Shown here one piece after another: positions 6,421 to 8,923 of a stretch of 8,923 bases of DNA; the stretch's first letter is position 1, and each line of letters begins with the position of its first letter. The notes beneath the pieces are model-generated. The model had not been told where the DNA came from and did not search any database. It was given only the letters and a program-made list of their open reading frames with translations. The stretch is from Chloroflexota bacterium (GTDB lineage: Bacteria > Chloroflexota > Limnocylindria > Limnocylindrales > CSP1-4), in the NCBI GenBank assembly GCA_021812735.1, contig JAKAMV010000018.1, positions 23,445-32,367 on the forward strand, given 5' to 3'. The position numbers were made by a program, and so were the translations under genes.

Positions 6421-6939
6421 TCATGGGTAGGTCGACTCGATCGGCTCGACGCTCGTCGAGCTCATCTGGATCGGGCCGAGCAAGCTCGCCACGCCCGGTG
6501 TCAGCGGGGTGAAGGTGTACGAGACCGTCACTTCGGCCAGACACCCGATGCTCACTGGGGCGCAGGTCGCCGATTGGTCGGGGGTGACGAAGCGGACCTG
6601 GATCGTGGCCGGGTCGATCCCGAGCGAGACCGCTTGGTCGGCGGCGCACCGTTGGATCGATTGCGTGACCGGGCAGTCGTTAGGGCTCGTGATGGTTTGG
6701 TTGACAATGGCGACGCGGGCGCCGGTGCGAGCCGCGTTCGCGATCGTGTTGTAGGCGTACACCGCACGCCCCAAGTCGAAGAGGCCAAGCAAGAGGTAGA
6801 CGACCACGGGGAAGACCAGCGCGAATTCGACCAACGCTTGGCCGGCGGATCGACCCGCCGAGCGCGCCGCGCGGGGCGTCCGGATGAACCGACCCGGAGG
6901 CAGCGGTGTCAAGGGTCCTGCCTCACTGGTGCTTGTCAT
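6421..6939 (-). CDS. TadE-like pseudopilin
   Basis: A 172-residue TadE-family protein (minor pseudopilin of Tad/Flp pilus assembly, inner membrane with an extracytoplasmic C-terminal part). Residues 33-44 read GQALVEFALVFP and lead into one transmembrane helix (about 36-58), followed by DLGRAVYAYNTIANAARTGAR, the typical TadE continuation. Glu at +5 after Gly33 fits the prepilin-peptidase cleavage pattern known for TadE/TadF, with Phe instead of Tyr at +6. The exported part (about 60-172) has four cysteines (89, 98, 126, 133) and no other known domain. Start: the ATG at 6939 overlaps the end of the TadE-PASTA gene by 17 bp and has only a weak ribosome site; a TTG at 6912 (residue 10) has GAGG and AGG upstream and would shorten the unusually long 33-residue leader to 24. 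I keep the ATG but the TTG is a real alternative. The stop overlaps the ATG at 6424 of the next gene. Confidence 0.88.
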   Translation of the reverse strand: MTSTSEAGPLTPLPPGRFIRTPRAARSAGRSAGQALVEFALVFPVVVYLLLGLFDLGRAVYAYNTIANAARTGARVAIVNQTITSPNDCPVTQSIQRCAADQAVSLGIDPATIQVRFVTPDQSATCAPVSIGCLAEVTVSYTFTPLTPGVASLLGPIQMSSTSVEPIESTYP

Positions 6940-7687
6940 AGACGGTGATCCCGGAGTTGCAGGCCACGCTCGACCCAGCGGCGATCGACTGGCCATTGAT
7001 GACGTACTCGGGAGGTCGCACGGGGCTGAAGATGACGGTCGTGGTGAAGCCGGCCGCGGTCCACGTTGCCTGGGCATTGACGGTGTTCGTACCGGTGAAC
7101 TTCGGCACCGTGCACATGGGCGTGGGCGTGGGACTCGGGCTCGTGCTCGGCGTCGGGGTTGGGGTCGCGGTGGGTGCGGGGGTGGGAGATGGGGTCGGGG
7201 ACGGGATACTCGAGGCGGCCGGGACGCCGGCGACCATCCCGGTGCGGATCGGGAAGACGGCCGAGGCCGACACGGTCAGTGGGTTGCCCACGATGCCGCC
7301 GGCGAGTGGCGTGATCAGCTGGAAGGAGCAGCTCAGCTGGACCCTGGCGGGCGCTCCCAGTGTGTCACCGGCGGGGAAGGTCGGGGTGGGGAGCGGGCTC
7401 GGGAGGGTGCAGTCGATCGCTCCCGCGTCGTCCTGCACGAGCGACTGGTAGGCGGCCTGTTGTGACGTGTTCCCGGACGCCCACGCGTCGGGGTGCTGTG
7501 CCGCGTAGTTGGCCGCGATGCGCGCCATGTTGTTGAGCTGCACCCAGCCGAGAAAGACACGGCCGAAGTCCAGCGCGAGCACGAGTGTGAGCAAGAGGAA
7601 GGGGAGCATCAACGCGAACTCAGCAAGACTTTGGCCGAGGTCGCCGTTCCGAGCGCTGAGGTTGATGACGCCCGATCGCGTGCGCAT
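6923..7687 (-). CDS. TadE-like protein with Pro/Thr linker and C-terminal PASTA-like domain
   Basis: A 254-residue fusion. Residues 18-30 (GQSLAEFALMLPF) open a TadE-like transmembrane helix (about 24-44), with Glu at +5 after Gly18 as in prepilin-peptidase sites, followed by LDFGRVFLGWVQLNNMARIAANYA. A globular exported part (about 60-155, Cys93 and Cys120) comes next, then an almost pure Ser/Pro/Thr linker (162-190), then residues 192-254. That last part resembles a PASTA repeat: CTVPKFTG, NAQATWTAAGFTTTVIFSP, INGQSIAAGSSV, then CNSGITVYD, with Cys192 and Cys243 at either end. PASTA domains bind peptidoglycan or muropeptides in some proteins, but not all do, so the ligand is inferred at best. 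The frame is open to 8206; the ATG at 7687 is preferred because it gives a short basic leader of the expected size, while an ATG at 7732 would add 15 residues. Its 3' end overlaps the next TadE-like gene. Confidence 0.87.
   Translation of the reverse strand: MRTRSGVINLSARNGDLGQSLAEFALMLPFLLLTLVLALDFGRVFLGWVQLNNMARIAANYAAQHPDAWASGNTSQQAAYQSLVQDDAGAIDCTLPSPLPTPTFPAGDTLGAPARVQLSCSFQLITPLAGGIVGNPLTVSASAVFPIRTGMVAGVPAASSIPSPTPSPTPAPTATPTPTPSTSPSPTPTPMCTVPKFTGTNTVNAQATWTAAGFTTTVIFSPVRPPEYVINGQSIAAGSSVACNSGITVYDKHQ
7118..7205 (+). other. G-run cluster (G-quadruplex-prone) opposite the Pro/Thr linker codons
   Basis: The plus strand has GGG runs at 7118-7120, 7124-7126, 7130-7132 and 7137-7139 with loops of 3, 3 and 4 bases, and then further runs between 7155 and 7205, mostly 3-5 Gs with loops of 1-7 bases. 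Both blocks satisfy the usual G-quadruplex pattern. They coincide with codons 162-190 of the TadE-PASTA gene, so the G-rich strand is the transcribed template strand and the mRNA is C-rich. The pattern is a direct result of CCN/ACN codons and may have no role of its own. Confidence 0.7.
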
Positions 7688-7816
7688 GCACTCACGATGC
7701 GGCGTCGACCTTACGGAACACCTTGCGCTCATATGGCACGATGGTCTAGTTCCCGGTGGGACGTTGGTACCCCTCCGGCGCTCGACCGGCCACCGAGACG
7801 GCCGTCGTCGCGCTGG

Positions 7817-7847
7817 CTGGCCGGAATGCGGGACGCCGGCCGGCCAG
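7817..7847. other. Stem-loop in the gap between the first TadG-like gene and the TadE-PASTA gene
   Basis: The arms ctggccgg (7817-7824) and ccggccag (7840-7847) are perfect 8-bp complements around a 15-base loop. It is the clearest structure in the 230-bp gap 7688-7917, about 70 bp after the upstream stop and about 130 bp before the next ATG. It could be a partial terminator, a processing site that sets the dose of the downstream genes, or chance in GC-rich DNA. No T-run follows on the minus strand. I found no convincing promoter or open frame elsewhere in the gap. Confidence 0.35.
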
Positions 7848-7917
7848 TCGCCGAGGCGAGCTCCCTGACGCGCTGCCTCTCTGGAACGGTGGGCGGCTCT
7901 TTCGCGGACCGCGGTGG

Positions 7918-8922
7918 CTACTTCACGAGACCCAGGAAATACGAGGCTGACCCGGGTGTTGGCGGGCCCCCGTATCCCGCTGGCACACTCGGGAGTGTGT
8001 AGAACGCGACGAACCGCCCCGTGATCTGGTCGACAGCGGGCTGGTCGAAACCGGTCAGCACGAACGCCGCGAGCGCGGTGATGCAGTACTGGCCCCAGCT
8101 CCCCTGAGGCGCGGTCACACAGTTCTGATTTGGCGCGGACAGCGGCCCCTTTGCCCAGAGCGGGATGTAGACGACCGTCCCGCTCGTGACCCACTGTTGG
8201 AGGCACGCGCGTACGGCTTTTCCGTTCTTCTGCCCCGGGTCACCGGTGACGAGAGCCGGGAAGGCGAGATAGGGGTTGTTGGGGGTGCAGAGGCTCGTTG
8301 CGAGGTTTGGCTCGCTGGGCGGGCCAGACCAGGAGAGCCAACCGAAATTTCCAGGGCCGTTCATGCTGCCGTCCGTCAGGTTCACTAGCTGCCCGGGCGT
8401 GTAGTTGTGCGGCGGATTTGCGGCAATGGGGAGGACTTGGCCGGGCGGCAATCCCTGCACGCTGGCGGTCAGCGCCGTGGCAGTAGCCCCGATCGACCAG
8501 TGCGTCTGATTGACTGGCGGAAGGTTCAGGAAGAACGTCGGGGGTTGCTTGGCCGTCGTGACCTGGACGCCTTGCGCGCCGCCGGGGATGCCACCGCTGT
8601 TGGTGACCGGCGCGATGGGAGCAAGCGTGTTGTCCACGTACGCTGCGGACCAGCCCGTGCACGCGTTGCCGGTTGCTGTGCAGTTTTCCTGCACGGACGT
8701 CGCGATCTGGCTGTACACGTCGGCCCCGGTTAGCCCTGGGTTCGAGACGTAGAAGTCCGCGATGACCTTGGTCCCTGCCAGCGCCGCCAGGTCGGCCGCA
8801 TTCTGGGCGTCTCGCCGGTTGACGAAGGCATAGCCGGTGTCCACGGCAAGCCCGGCGAACAAGAGCAGGCCGACCAGCACGATGGCGAAGAAGGGCATCG
8901 CCTGGCCCGCTTGGGTCCGCGC
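7918..8922 (-). CDS. TadG-like (Tad_N) pilus-assembly envelope protein, first copy (5' end cut off)
   Basis: At least 334 residues are visible and the frame stays open to the right edge. The ATG at 8898 is probably internal, because the eight codons before it encode ARTQAGQA and complete the conserved GQAMPFF motif of Tad_N. Counting from that ATG, there is one transmembrane helix (about 3-20), VDTGYAFVNRRDAQNAADLAALAGTK in two halves (19-44), and a strand-rich part with GVQVTTAKQ and IGATATALT (110-144), as in other TadG-like proteins. The C-terminal module contains NGPGNFGWLSW (180-190), TPNNP, a VVYIPLW strand, YCITALAAFVL and TGRFVAFY (293-300), and is shared in divergent form with the second copy at 5141-6397. 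Six cysteines are visible, all in the exported part. It is the first visible gene of the Tad-like series, but a 230-bp gap with a stem-loop separates it from the next gene. Confidence 0.85.
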   Translation of the reverse strand, partial: ARTQAGQAMPFFAIVLVGLLLFAGLAVDTGYAFVNRRDAQNAADLAALAGTKVIADFYVSNPGLTGADVYSQIATSVQENCTATGNACTGWSAAYVDNTLAPIAPVTNSGGIPGGAQGVQVTTAKQPPTFFLNLPPVNQTHWSIGATATALTASVQGLPPGQVLPIAANPPHNYTPGQLVNLTDGSMNGPGNFGWLSWSGPPSEPNLATSLCTPNNPYLAFPALVTGDPGQKNGKAVRACLQQWVTSGTVVYIPLWAKGPLSAPNQNCVTAPQGSWGQYCITALAAFVLTGFDQPAVDQITGRFVAFYTLPSVPAGYGGPPTPGSASYFLGLVK

Positions 8923-8923
8923 G

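Noticed and set aside
7118..7205. A CRISPR-like or VNTR array at the G-rich tract
   Set aside because: The units are irregular and translate to a Pro/Thr linker in the frame of the TadE-PASTA gene; there is no repeat-spacer pattern.
1..8923. Insertion sequences, integrases, phage genes or attachment sites
   Set aside because: No transposase or recombinase motif and no terminal inverted repeat pair was seen; genes are intact and uniform in composition.

Overview
The window is strongly GC-rich bacterial DNA with densely packed genes, and six or seven of its eight protein genes belong to two themes: two-component signalling and a Tad/Flp-type pilus (or pseudopilus) surface system. The combination of a PhoB/PhoR-like pair, a DUF72 protein, and TadE/TadG-like proteins with low-complexity Pro/Thr linkers and a PASTA-like domain suggests a Chloroflexota (Thermomicrobia-like) or similar high-GC lineage. 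That placement is an inference from protein style; no rRNA or other marker is present.

Layout. Plus strand, 2-1765: the C-terminal DNA-binding half of an OmpR/PhoB-type response regulator (cut by the left edge), then a PhoR-like histidine kinase 48 bp downstream. This pair meets, tail to tail with 21 bp between stops, a minus-strand unit read from 4682 down to 1787: a large HAMP-GAF-histidine kinase followed 40 bp later by a DUF72 protein. A 458-bp gene-free stretch (4683-5140) separates that kinase from the Tad-like cluster.

Minus strand, 8922 down to 5141: a TadG-like (Tad_N) protein running off the right edge, a 230-bp gap with a stem-loop, a TadE-like protein fused through a Pro/Thr linker to a PASTA-like domain, a second TadE-like pseudopilin whose start overlaps the previous gene, and a second TadG-like protein whose ribosome-binding site lies just past the end of its upstream neighbour. 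The last three genes are packed as a translationally coupled operon. The four proteins are predicted to be single-pass, N-terminally anchored envelope proteins with extracytoplasmic C-terminal parts. All show an even number of cysteines, and the two TadG-like proteins share a C-terminal module. No assembly ATPase, secretin, platform protein or prepilin peptidase lies in the window, so this is only part of the system.

Nothing here is clearly a wholly new system. The most unusual items are the TadE-PASTA fusion, the paired TadG-like paralogues around two TadE-like proteins, and the large kinase with Asn instead of Glu/Asp after its phospho-accepting His and a repeat-bearing insertion in its ATP-binding domain.
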